This document shows, piece by piece, positions 1 through 7,233 of a stretch of DNA of 12,478 nucleotides (position 1 is its first letter; the number at the start of each line of letters is the position of its first letter). The DNA comes from Micromonosporaceae bacterium (lineage in GTDB: Bacteria > Actinomycetota > Actinomycetes > Mycobacteriales > Micromonosporaceae). A model generated the notes under the pieces. That model worked only from the letters and a program-made list of their open reading frames with translations, made no database searches and was not told where the DNA came from. A program made the translations under genes and the position numbers. The stretch is from assembly GCA_019689695.1 (NCBI GenBank), contig JADGHA010000073.1, positions 1 to 12,478 on the forward strand. Reading direction: 5' to 3'.

Positions 1-15
1 TCCGCCGCCATTGCA

Positions 16-21
16 TAGGCT
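16..21 (+). promoter_or_regulatory. Candidate -10 box for a leaderless rph transcript
   Basis: TAGGCT fits the actinobacterial -10 pattern TANNNT and ends 7 bases before the rph ATG, so transcription would begin at or next to the start codon. No purine-rich Shine-Dalgarno sequence sits at normal distance; only an AGG at 17-19 is present. Any -35 region lies outside the window. The function is inferred from spacing alone. Confidence 0.35.
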
Positions 22-28
22 TTCCGCC

Positions 29-754
29 ATGGCGCGACCTGACGGGCGAAGGCCCGACCAGCTGAGACCGGTGACGCTGACCCGGCGGTGGAGCATCCAT
101 CCGGAGGGGTCCGTGCTCGTCGAGTTCGGGGACACGAAGGTGCTGTGCACGGCGAGCGTGACCGAAGGGGTGCCCCGCTGGCGGAAGGGCTCCGGTCTGG
201 GTTGGGTCACCGCGGAGTACGCCATGCTGCCCCGGGCGACCACCACCCGGTCGGACCGGGAGAGCGTCAAGGGCCGGATCGGCGGGCGCACCCATGAGAT
301 CTCCCGGCTGATCGGCCGCAGCCTGCGGGCCTGCGTCGACCTCAAGGCGCTCGGCGAGAACTCGATCATCCTCGACTGCGACGTGCTGCAGGCCGATGGC
401 GGCACCCGCACCGCGGCCATCACCGGTGCGTACGTGGCGCTCACCGACGCGATCGGCTGGATGGCCGGCGAGGGCATGCTGCGCGGCAAGCCGGACGAGG
501 CGGTGCACCGTTCGGTCGCCGCGGTGAGCGTCGGCGTCATCGCCGGCGAGCCGCGGCTGGACCTGTGCTACGCCGAGGACGTCACGGCCGAGGTGGACAT
601 GAACGTGGTCTGTACCGGCACCGGTGAGTTCGTGGAGATCCAGGGCACCGGCGAGTCCGCCGTGTTCGCCCGCGACCAGCTGGACACCCTGCTCGACCTC
701 GGCGTGGCCGGCTGCGCGGCACTCACCACGATCCAGCAGACGGCCCTGTCGTGA
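29..754 (+). CDS. rph: Ribonuclease PH (tRNA 3'-end phosphorolytic exoribonuclease)
   Basis: RNase PH removes nucleotides downstream of the CCA end of tRNA precursors, using inorganic phosphate and releasing nucleoside diphosphates. It acts in the cytoplasm as a ring of six subunits. The 241-residue product is full length for the family. It starts with the typical MARPDGRRPDQLRPV segment. The phosphate-binding region is present as GGRTHE (85-90) and GGTRTA (124-129), and an acidic metal-site segment AEDVTAEVDMN spans 182-192. I chose the ATG at 29 over an in-frame TTG at 11 because family members begin with this MARPDGR-type sequence and the upstream codons look like promoter. The stop overlaps the next start codon (GTGA, 751-754), so rph and rdgB are probably one transcript, a pairing common in actinobacteria. 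Identification is firm. Confidence 0.97.
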   Translation: MARPDGRRPDQLRPVTLTRRWSIHPEGSVLVEFGDTKVLCTASVTEGVPRWRKGSGLGWVTAEYAMLPRATTTRSDRESVKGRIGGRTHEISRLIGRSLRACVDLKALGENSIILDCDVLQADGGTRTAAITGAYVALTDAIGWMAGEGMLRGKPDEAVHRSVAAVSVGVIAGEPRLDLCYAEDVTAEVDMNVVCTGTGEFVEIQGTGESAVFARDQLDTLLDLGVAGCAALTTIQQTALS

Positions 755-1362
755 GTACCCGGCTGCTGCTGGCCACCCGCAACGGCAAGAAGCTGGCCGA
801 GCTGCAGCGCATCCTGGATGCTGCGCTGGGCGGGCACGCCGTCGAGCTGGTGGGGCTGGCCGACGTCCCGGACTACCCGCAGGTGCCCGAGACCGGCCTG
901 ACCTTCGGCGAGAACGCGCTGCTCAAGGCGCGTGAAGGGGTCAAGCACACCGGGCTGCCCACGGTCGCCGACGACTCCGGGCTGGCGGTGGACGCGATGA
1001 ACGGCATGCCCGGCGTGTTCAGCGCCCGCTGGGCCGGCCGGCACGGCGACGACCGGGCCAACCTGGAGCTGCTGCTGGCGCAGCTGGCCGACGTGCCGGA
1101 CGAGCACCGCGGCGCGGCCTTCGTCTGCGCCGCCGCCCTGGTGCTGCCCGGCGGCAAGGAGCACCTGGTGGACGGCCGGCAGACCGGCCGGCTGCTGCGC
1201 TCGCCGCGCGGCGACCGCGGGTTCGGGTACGACCCGATCTTCGTCGCCGACGGCGAGGTGCGCAGCAACGCGGAGCTGACCGGGGAGGAGAAGGACGCCA
1301 TCAGCCACCGGGGCAAGGCGTTCCGGGCGCTGGCTCAGGTGATCGCCCGTACCCTCGTCTGA
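751..1362 (+). CDS. rdgB: RdgB/HAM1-family XTP/dITP pyrophosphatase
   Basis: This enzyme hydrolyses non-canonical purine triphosphates (XTP, dITP, ITP) to monophosphates plus pyrophosphate, keeping deaminated bases out of DNA and RNA. The 203-residue protein has the family signatures in order: an N-terminal LLATRNGKKLAEL nucleotide-binding segment (6-18), the catalytic ADDSGL (73-78), GVFSARWAG (88-96), GFGYDPIF (157-164) and the C-terminal SHRGKAF (185-191). The start is a GTG overlapping the rph stop by 4 bases, so translation is likely coupled to rph. The gene ends 5 bases from the end of a convergent lipoprotein gene. Nothing is missing or unusual in the protein. Sequence alone cannot fix the exact substrate preference, but the family assignment is secure. 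Confidence 0.96.
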   Translation: MSTRLLLATRNGKKLAELQRILDAALGGHAVELVGLADVPDYPQVPETGLTFGENALLKAREGVKHTGLPTVADDSGLAVDAMNGMPGVFSARWAGRHGDDRANLELLLAQLADVPDEHRGAAFVCAAALVLPGGKEHLVDGRQTGRLLRSPRGDRGFGYDPIFVADGEVRSNAELTGEEKDAISHRGKAFRALAQVIARTLV

Positions 1363-1367
1363 GCCGG

Positions 1368-1952
1368 TCAGTCCGCCGCACAGGCAGGCTGCTCGGGTGC
1401 GGCGGCGATGCGTACGAACACGTGGTGGTACAGCGTGATCACCCGTGGTGACGTCGACGGCGTGGCGCCGGCCGGCCCGCGCACCCCCGCCTGTGGTCGG
1501 GGGTCGAGTGCCGCGATGGACAGGTAGCTGGTCACGCCGCGTACCTGCCGGCAGTACCGGAGCGCATCCTGCCGCGGGGGTGGGACTGGTCGCCACCCGT
1601 GCCCCGCCGCCACCTTGTCGTACAACGCGCGCAGTGCCTCGGCGTCGTACCCCTCGGCGGTCTGGATCTGCTGGCTGACCGCGGTCTGGGTGGGATCGTC
1701 CGGCGAGTCGGGGTCGACCCGGCAGGCAAGCGTACGTGCCGGCTGCCCGACCTCGCGCGCGTCCGGCGGCCGGACGGCGAAGACCGGGTCGGCCGCGTAT
1801 GCGTCAAGCAGCTCGGACTCGTGGGCGGGCGGCGTGCATCCGGCGGCGGAGTCTCTGCCCGCGGAGTCTCGGCTCGCGGAGTCTCCGCCCGCGCAGCCGC
1901 CCAGCACCGCGGCGGCGACCACCAGGCAGGCGGTGATCCGGCAGGCCCGCAT
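1368..1952 (-). CDS. Putative secreted lipoprotein of unknown function
   Basis: The 194-residue product has a classic lipoprotein signal: a short basic start, a hydrophobic stretch (about 8-17) and a lipobox LGGC with the lipidated Cys at 20. It should therefore be anchored on the outer face of the cytoplasmic membrane. A low-complexity linker follows, built of three pentads (GDSAS, RDSAG, RDSAA; residues 23-37). The mature part has four cysteines (39, 77, 134, 191), enough for two disulfides, and a Pro/Thr/Ser-rich stretch near 159-170. I do not recognise a named domain. The ATG lies 4 bases after the hutH stop on the same strand, so the gene may be the last of the hut operon. A TANNNT box 6 bases upstream also allows its own leaderless transcript. 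It is convergent with rdgB. A role in sensing or uptake linked to histidine use is possible but unsupported. Confidence 0.82.
   Translation of the reverse strand: MRACRITACLVVAAAVLGGCAGGDSASRDSAGRDSAAGCTPPAHESELLDAYAADPVFAVRPPDAREVGQPARTLACRVDPDSPDDPTQTAVSQQIQTAEGYDAEALRALYDKVAAGHGWRPVPPPRQDALRYCRQVRGVTSYLSIAALDPRPQAGVRGPAGATPSTSPRVITLYHHVFVRIAAAPEQPACAAD
1373..1405 (+). terminator. Candidate hairpin terminator after rdgB
   Basis: A perfect 8-base inverted repeat, CCGCCGCA (1373-1380) and TGCGGCGG (1398-1405), encloses a 17-base loop and begins 11 bases after the rdgB stop. No T-run follows, but actinobacterial terminators often lack one. The element lies inside the 3' end of the convergent lipoprotein gene, so it may also just reflect coding for an Ala- and Pro-rich tail. 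Terminator function is inferred. Confidence 0.33.
1847..1891 (-). repeat. Three tandem 15-bp repeats in the lipoprotein linker
   Basis: Three consecutive 15-base units (1847-1861, 1862-1876, 1877-1891) share the core CGGAGTCTC on the plus strand and differ at only a few bases. Because 15 is a multiple of three, copy-number change would add or remove whole pentapeptides without shifting the frame. They encode the Asp-Ser-Ala-rich linker just after the lipidated cysteine. Confidence 0.85.
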
Positions 1953-1956
1953 GGCA

Positions 1957-3495
1957 TCAGGCTAGCTGGCCGACCGCGGCTTCGATGTCGCGCCGCAGCG
2001 CCGGCCCGGCGATCAGCGCCCGCGCCGCCTCCAGCGCCGGGGCGAGGAAGATGTCCGGTCCGGGTTCGCCGGCGAACGACGAGACCGCGGCGATGGCGGC
2101 CCGGCCGGCCGGCGACGGGGTCAGCGGCGCGCGCAGCTGCAGGCCGCGGACCGCGGCGAGCAGCTCCACGGCGAGCAGGCTGGTCAGGTTGTCCAGGACG
2201 CGGCGCAGCTTCACAGTGGCGGCCCAGCCCATCGAGACGTGGTCCTCCTGCATGCCGCTGGTGGGCAGCGAGTCCACAGAGGCCGGTACGGCCAGCCGCC
2301 GGTTCTCGGCCACGATGCCGGCCGCGGTGTACTGCGCGATCATCAGGCCGGAGTTGACACCCGGATCGGGGGAGAGGAACGCCGGCAGGTCGCGGGATCG
2401 GCACACGTCCAGCAGCCGGTCCACCCGGCGTTCCGAGACGGCGCCGATCTCGGCGGCGGCGATGGCGAGGAAGTCGGCGGCGAAGCCGAGCGGTGCGCCG
2501 TGGAAGTTGCCGGTCGACTCGACCCGGCCGTCCGGGAGCACCACCGGATTGTCCACAATCGACTCGAGCTCGCGCGCGGCCACCTGCGACGCGAACGCCA
2601 GGGTGTCCCGGGCGGCACCCGCCACCTGCGGCGCGCAGCGCATCGAGTAGGCGTCCTGCACGGCGTGGGTCAGGTCGGCCCGGTGCGAGTCCATGATCCG
2701 CGAGTCCTGGAGCAGGCGGTAGATGTTGGCGGCCGAGACCGCCTGGCCGGGATGCGGCCGGATGGTGTGCAGCTCCGGCTGGAACGGCCGGTCGGAGCCG
2801 AGCATCGCCTCGATGGCCAGGGCGGCGGTGATGTCGGCCATGGTGAACAGGTGCGCCGCGTCGGCGAGGGCCAGCAGCAGCATGCCCAGCATCCCGTCGG
2901 TGCCGTTGATCAGGGCCAGCCCCTCCTTGGCGGCCAGCTCGATCGGGTGCAGCCCGGCCTCGCGCAGCGCCTGCCCGCCGTCGACCCGGGCTCCCGACTT
3001 GTCCACCACCCAGCCCTCGCCGAGCAGCACCAGCGCGCAGTGCGCGAGGGGTGCCAGGTCCCCGGATGCGCCGAGCGAGCCGTGCTCGGGCACCCACGGG
3101 GTGATGTCGTGGTTGAGCAGGTCCACCAGGGACTGGGCGACCAGCGGGCGCACCCCGGAGCGGCCCAGTGCCAGCGACCGCACCCGCAGCAGCATCATTG
3201 CCCGGACCACCTCGCGGGGCATCGGGGAGCCGACGCCGGCGGCGTGCGAGCGGATCAGCGCATGCTGCAGCTCGGAGCGCCGGTCCGGGGCGATGAACGT
3301 GTTGGCCAGCGCGCCGAACCCGGTGGAGACACCGTAGACCGGGCGGCCGTCCCGCTCGATCCCCTCCACGATCGCCCGGCTGGCGGCCATCGCCTCCACC
3401 GTGGAGGCTGCGAGCTCGACCCGGGCGTCGCCGCGGGCGACCGCGACCACGTCGGCGGGGGTGATCCCGGTGGGTTGGACGGTGACGGTGCTCAT
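1957..3495 (-). CDS. hutH: Histidine ammonia-lyase
   Basis: HutH carries out the first step of histidine degradation, non-oxidative deamination of L-histidine to trans-urocanate and ammonia, in the cytoplasm as a homotetramer. The 512-residue length is normal. The Ala-Ser-Gly triad that cyclises into the MIO electrophile is at 143-145 within GSLGASGDLAPL. Other active-site segments are intact: YGVSTGFG (54-61), NGTDGML (197-203), QDAYSMRC (280-287), GNFHG (329-333) and SGMQEDHVSMG (413-423). These distinguish it from tyrosine and phenylalanine lyases, since the His-type SxxxH context is kept around the MIO loop. The ATG start overlaps the hutI stop as ATGA (3492-3495) and has a GGAG seven bases upstream. 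An open frame continues far upstream but lies inside hutI and is not used. hutH is the last enzyme gene of the operon, although its enzyme acts first. Confidence 0.96.
   Translation of the reverse strand: MSTVTVQPTGITPADVVAVARGDARVELAASTVEAMAASRAIVEGIERDGRPVYGVSTGFGALANTFIAPDRRSELQHALIRSHAAGVGSPMPREVVRAMMLLRVRSLALGRSGVRPLVAQSLVDLLNHDITPWVPEHGSLGASGDLAPLAHCALVLLGEGWVVDKSGARVDGGQALREAGLHPIELAAKEGLALINGTDGMLGMLLLALADAAHLFTMADITAALAIEAMLGSDRPFQPELHTIRPHPGQAVSAANIYRLLQDSRIMDSHRADLTHAVQDAYSMRCAPQVAGAARDTLAFASQVAARELESIVDNPVVLPDGRVESTGNFHGAPLGFAADFLAIAAAEIGAVSERRVDRLLDVCRSRDLPAFLSPDPGVNSGLMIAQYTAAGIVAENRRLAVPASVDSLPTSGMQEDHVSMGWAATVKLRRVLDNLTSLLAVELLAAVRGLQLRAPLTPSPAGRAAIAAVSSFAGEPGPDIFLAPALEAARALIAGPALRRDIEAAVGQLA
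1959..1964 (-). promoter_or_regulatory. Candidate -10 box for the lipoprotein gene
   Basis: On the minus strand TAGCCT, overlapping the last hutH codons and stop, is followed by exactly 6 bases and then the lipoprotein ATG. This matches TANNNT leaderless spacing. No good Shine-Dalgarno sequence is seen before this ATG. It may instead be read only as part of the hut transcript. Confidence 0.3.
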
Positions 3496-4637
3496 ATCGG
3501 GACTCCGTTGTGCAGGACGGTGGAGACGAGGGGAACGCCCGGCCGGTAGGCCAGGTGCACGTGGGACGGCGCGTCGAGCAGCACCAGGTCGGCCCGGGCG
3601 CCGGGACGCAGGACCCCGATGTCGTCCCGGCGCAGTGCCCGCGCGCCGCCCGCGGTCGCGGCCCACACCGCCTCCGCCGGGGTCATGCCCATCTCCCGTA
3701 CCGCGAGGGCGATGCAGAACGGCATCGAGGTGGTGTACGACGAGCCGGGGTTGCAGTCGGTGGCGAGGGCGACGGTCACCCCGGCGTCGAGCAGCCGCCT
3801 CGCCGGCGGGTACGCCGACCGGGTGGAGAACTCGGCGGCGGGCAGCAGTGTGGCCACAGTAGACGATCCGGCGAGGGCGTCGATGTCGGCCGGGGACAGG
3901 TGGGTGCAGTGGTCCGCGCTGGCCGCGCCGAGCTCGACCGCGACCTGGACGCCCGGCCCGGGACCGAGCTGGTTGGCGTGGACCCGCGGAGCCAGGCCGG
4001 CGGCGACCCCGGCCGCCAGCACCGCGCGCGCCTGGTCGGCGTCGAAGGCGGCGCCGGGCTCGCAGAACACGTCGACCCACCGGGCGTACGGAACGGCCGC
4101 GTCCAGCATCTCGCCGCAGGCCAGCGCCACGTACTCGTCCGCCCGGCCCGCGAACGACGCCGGCACCACGTGCGCGCCGAGGAACGTCGTCTCGGTGGTG
4201 AACTCGCCGGCGATGCGCAGGCAGCGGGTTTCGTCGGGCACGCTCAGCCCGTACCCGCTCTTGATCTCGATCGTGGTGGTGCCCTGCTGCAGCGCTTCCC
4301 GGACCAGGCGTGCGGCGGTGGCGCGCAGCTCGTCGTCACTGGCGGCCTGGGTCGCGGCGACGGTCGTGCGGATGCCGCCGCCGGTGTACCGCTGCCCGGC
4401 CATCCGGGCGGCGAACTCGCCGGCCCGGTCGCCGGCGAAGACGAGATGGGTGTGGCTGTCCACGAAGCCGGGCAGGGCGGCGCGCCCCTGCGCGTCGAGC
4501 ATCTCGTCGGCCGCGGGCGCGGACCCGGCCGGCCCGATCCAGGCGATCCGGCCACCCTCGATGACCAGGGCCGCGTCGGAGCGCACCGGCCCGTCGTTGG
4601 TGACCAGCTCGCCGATGTTGGTGACCAGCAGGCTCAT
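3492..4637 (-). CDS. hutI: Imidazolonepropionase
   Basis: HutI hydrolyses 4-imidazolone-5-propionate to N-formimino-L-glutamate, the third step of histidine breakdown. It belongs to the metal-dependent amidohydrolase superfamily. The 381-residue protein shows the expected ligands: HxH in FVDSHTHLVFAG (H62, H64), a His in RVHANQLGPG (H220), ADHCTH (H243, H246) and the catalytic Asp in ATDCNPGSS (D294). The segment KSGYGLS (126-132) is also typical of HutI. The ATG overlaps the hutF stop as ATGA (4634-4637), and its own stop overlaps the hutH start. Translation across hutF, hutI and hutH is therefore probably coupled, keeping enzyme amounts in step. No upstream in-frame start is needed; the longer open frame upstream is inside hutF. 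Product identity is firm. Confidence 0.96.
   Translation of the reverse strand: MSLLVTNIGELVTNDGPVRSDAALVIEGGRIAWIGPAGSAPAADEMLDAQGRAALPGFVDSHTHLVFAGDRAGEFAARMAGQRYTGGGIRTTVAATQAASDDELRATAARLVREALQQGTTTIEIKSGYGLSVPDETRCLRIAGEFTTETTFLGAHVVPASFAGRADEYVALACGEMLDAAVPYARWVDVFCEPGAAFDADQARAVLAAGVAAGLAPRVHANQLGPGPGVQVAVELGAASADHCTHLSPADIDALAGSSTVATLLPAAEFSTRSAYPPARRLLDAGVTVALATDCNPGSSYTTSMPFCIALAVREMGMTPAEAVWAATAGGARALRRDDIGVLRPGARADLVLLDAPSHVHLAYRPGVPLVSTVLHNGVPI
3503..3506 (-). promoter_or_regulatory. Shine-Dalgarno site of hutH
   Basis: GGAG on the minus strand lies within the last codons of hutI, 7 bases before the hutH ATG. It supports that start within a very long open frame and suggests re-initiation after hutI is translated. 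Confidence 0.6.
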
Positions 4638-6028
4638 ACCAGCGCCCCGATCGCCGTGCGCAGCGCCTGGGACACGTCGATGTCGGTGTGCTCGCCGTCC
4701 TTGACCACCACCCGGCCGTCCACGACCACGTGCCGCACGTCGGCGGCGGTGGCGGCGAACACCGCGCCGGCCGGATCCACCCCGGCCGTGCGGGCGCTGT
4801 CCAGGCGTACCGTGACCAGGTCGGCGCGGGCGCCGGGCGCGATGCGGCCGGCGTCGGCCCAGCCCAGTGCCTGGTGCCCGGCCACGGTGGCGGCGCACAG
4901 CAGTTCGTCCACGGTGAAGTGTCCACGTTGCTGCGAGCGCAGCCGCTCGTCGAGCTCCACCGCGCGGGCCTCCTCGAACAGGTCGATGACGGCGTGGCTG
5001 TCGCTGCCCAGCGACAGCGGGCAGCCGGCGTCGGCGAGCGCCCGGCCCGGGCCGATACCGTCGGCGAGGTCGCGTTCGGTGGTCGGGCACAGGCAGACCC
5101 CGGTCCCGGCGCCGCCGAGCAGCGCGCGGTCCGTTGCCGTCAGATGTGTGGCGTGCACCGCGGTGGTGCCCGGGCCGAGCGCGCCGAGCTCGGCCAGCAG
5201 CTCGGCCGGGGTCCGGCCGTGGCGGGCGACGCAGGCGTCGTTCTCCGCGCGCTGTTCGGACAGGTGCAGGTGCAGTGGTGCCTCCCGCTCGGCGGCCCAC
5301 CCCACCACGGTCGGGATCTGGTCGGCCGGGACGGCGCGGACGGAATGGATGGCGGCGCCGAGCTTGGCGTGCCCCGCGCTGATCCGCATCCGGTCCACCC
5401 GTGCCGCCCAGCCGTCCGCGTCGCCGTCGCCGAACCGCCGCTGGCCCGCCTCCAGCGCCGCACCGTCCACACCGGACGCCAGGTAGCAGGTGTCGAGCAG
5501 CGTGATCCGGATACCCGCCAGCTGCGCCGCGGTGACCAGCGCCGCGCCCATCTCGTTCGGATCGGCGTACGGCGTGCCGTCGGGGCCGTGGTGCAGGTAG
5601 TGGAACTCCCCGACGCAGGTCACCCCGGCCAGCGCCATCTCCGCGTAGGTGGCCCGGGCCAGGGCCAGGTAGCTGACCGGATCGAGCCGCGCGGCCAGCG
5701 CGTACATCTGATCGCGCCAGGTCCAGAAGGTGCCGGTGCCGGCATGGGTGCGGCCGCGCAGCGCCCGGTGGAACGCGTGCGAGTGGGCGTTCGCCAGGCC
5801 GGGCAGGGTCAGGCCGGCCAGTCGCACCGCCCCCGCCGGGGCCGGCCGCACCGACGGCGTCACCGCCGCGAACCGCCCGTCCGCCACCTCGATCAGCACA
5901 TCGCTGACCAGCCCCGCATCTGCCGGGACATTGCCGGGTGGTGGATCATTGCGACCCGCCCCTTCCCGGACAATGCGCGGCACGTGCGCGGGGCCCAGCC
6001 AGGCGTACTCGGCGTGGTAGAGCGTCAC
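4634..6028 (-). CDS. hutF: Formimidoylglutamate deiminase
   Basis: HutF hydrolyses N-formimino-L-glutamate to N-formyl-L-glutamate and ammonia, committing the pathway to the five-step route rather than the one-step HutG formiminoglutamase route. The 464-residue amidohydrolase-superfamily protein carries HxH in ANAHSHAFHRALRG (H82, H84), the segment HLHLSEQ (253-259), ATHLT (293-297), CPTTERDLADG (314-324) and the catalytic Asp in GSDSHAVIDLFEEAR (D343). The last segment is characteristic of HutF. The start is a GTG that overlaps the preceding hydrolase stop as GTGA (6025-6028). The protein then begins with TLYHAEYAWLGP, a normal HutF start. A Pro/Gly-rich stretch at about 22-38 looks like a lineage-specific insert. 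Its product needs a deformylase; the neighbouring M20 hydrolase is the only candidate here. Confidence 0.95.
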   Translation of the reverse strand: MTLYHAEYAWLGPAHVPRIVREGAGRNDPPPGNVPADAGLVSDVLIEVADGRFAAVTPSVRPAPAGAVRLAGLTLPGLANAHSHAFHRALRGRTHAGTGTFWTWRDQMYALAARLDPVSYLALARATYAEMALAGVTCVGEFHYLHHGPDGTPYADPNEMGAALVTAAQLAGIRITLLDTCYLASGVDGAALEAGQRRFGDGDADGWAARVDRMRISAGHAKLGAAIHSVRAVPADQIPTVVGWAAEREAPLHLHLSEQRAENDACVARHGRTPAELLAELGALGPGTTAVHATHLTATDRALLGGAGTGVCLCPTTERDLADGIGPGRALADAGCPLSLGSDSHAVIDLFEEARAVELDERLRSQQRGHFTVDELLCAATVAGHQALGWADAGRIAPGARADLVTVRLDSARTAGVDPAGAVFAATAADVRHVVVDGRVVVKDGEHTDIDVSQALRTAIGALV

Positions 6029-7233
6029 CGGTGGGCAGCCAGTTCCTCGAGGACATCGGCGAGGGCGGACACCCCGGCCGCACAGTCCGCGTCGGTGGCG
6101 TGCTCGCTCGGGGCGTGGGAGACGCCGGTCGGGTTGCGCACGAACAGCATCGCCGCCGGCACGTGCCGGGCCAGCACGCCCGCGTCGTGTCCGGCGGCGG
6201 TGGCCAGCCGCGGCACCTCCGGCAGGCGTCGCCGCGCTGCGCGCACGCACGACTCCACCAGGGGCGCGTCGAAGCGCACGGCTCGGCTGGTCGACTCCTC
6301 GGTCATGGCGAACTCGACCCGGTCGCGGGCGGCCCGCTCCTCGATCTTCGCGCGGATCGCGCCGACCAGACCGGCCAGGGCGTCGGCATCGGCGGCGCGG
6401 GCGTCCAGCCAGCCGGTGACGCCGGCCGGCACCGCGTTGGTGGCGTTCGGCCGCGCTGACACCCGGCCCACGGTCGCATGCCCGCCGAGCAGCCGGGCCT
6501 GCTTGTTCGCGGCGAGGACGGCGTACGCGTAAGTGAGCATCGGGTCGCGGCGGGCGTCCATCGGTGTGGTCCCCGCGTGGTTGCCCTCGCCGGTGAAGAC
6601 CATCCGCCACCGTCCGTGTGGCCAGATGTCGGTGCCAACCCCGACCGGCGCGCCCATCTCGGCCAGGGCGCGCCCCTGCTCCACGTGCAGCTCCACAAAG
6701 GCGTCGATGCTGGCCACCAGGTCCGGTCGGGGCCGGACGCCCGACGGGTCGGCGCCCTGACCCGCCATCGCCTCGGCGAGCGTAATCCCGTCACGGTCGC
6801 GCAACGCGAGCGCCCGTTCCGGATCTATCGCGCCGATCAGCAGCCGCGAGCCGAGGCAGGCCACGCCGAACCGGGATCCCTCCTCCTCGACGAAGGCGGC
6901 CACGCCGATCGGGCGGGCCGGTCGCACGCCCCGCGCCCGCAGCTCGTCCAGGGCGAGGAATCCGCTGACGATCCCCAGTGGACCGTCGTACCCGCCACCG
7001 CCGGGGACCGAGTCGAAGTGGCTGCCGGTCAGGATGGCGCCGCCCGAGCGCGGGCCCCACCAGGCGAAGAGGTTGCCGTTGCCGTCCTCTTCGAGAAACA
7101 GGCCGCGGCGGGACGCCTGTGCCGCGAACCACTCCCGCAGCGCCATGTCCTCGCCTGACCAGGCGTACCGCAGGTAGCCATGGTCGGTGCGCCCGATCGG
7201 CGCGATCTCCTCCCACAGGTCGCGGAAGCGCAT
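6025..7233 (-). CDS. M20-family amidohydrolase, annotated-type allantoate amidohydrolase; likely N-formylglutamate deformylase role
   Basis: The 402-residue protein belongs to the M20 zinc hydrolases of the AllC, N-carbamoyl-amino-acid and beta-ureidopropionase subgroup. Visible signatures are GSHFDSVPGGGGYDG (70-84; ligands H72 and D83), the glutamate run in VEEEGSRFG (115-123), ELHVEQG (181-187; H183), GEGNHAGTTPM (215-225), RPNATNAVP (261-269), GHDA (348-351) and the C-terminal VSHAPSEH (371-378; H373). All expected metal ligands seem present. By family it should hydrolyse an N-acyl or N-carbamoyl amino acid amide bond. It sits between hutU and hutF with overlaps on both sides (TGATG with hutU at 7231-7235, GTGA with hutF), and no HutG is present. 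I infer that it removes formate from N-formyl-L-glutamate. Allantoate is a less likely substrate, since no purine-catabolism gene is nearby. Family is sure; substrate is not. Confidence 0.9.
   Translation of the reverse strand: MRFRDLWEEIAPIGRTDHGYLRYAWSGEDMALREWFAAQASRRGLFLEEDGNGNLFAWWGPRSGGAILTGSHFDSVPGGGGYDGPLGIVSGFLALDELRARGVRPARPIGVAAFVEEEGSRFGVACLGSRLLIGAIDPERALALRDRDGITLAEAMAGQGADPSGVRPRPDLVASIDAFVELHVEQGRALAEMGAPVGVGTDIWPHGRWRMVFTGEGNHAGTTPMDARRDPMLTYAYAVLAANKQARLLGGHATVGRVSARPNATNAVPAGVTGWLDARAADADALAGLVGAIRAKIEERAARDRVEFAMTEESTSRAVRFDAPLVESCVRAARRRLPEVPRLATAAGHDAGVLARHVPAAMLFVRNPTGVSHAPSEHATDADCAAGVSALADVLEELAAHR

Noticed and set aside
1532..3097. A minus-strand 521-codon frame overlapping hutH and the lipoprotein gene
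   Set aside because: It is a shifted frame of hutH, with Arg/Gly-rich composition and no family motifs. The hutH frame is unmistakable.
3510..6532. Long plus-strand open frames opposite hutI and hutF (up to 658 codons)
   Set aside because: They have no recognisable motifs, a biased Arg/Ala/Gly composition, and lie fully antisense to well-conserved hut genes. High GC content removes stop codons in these frames.
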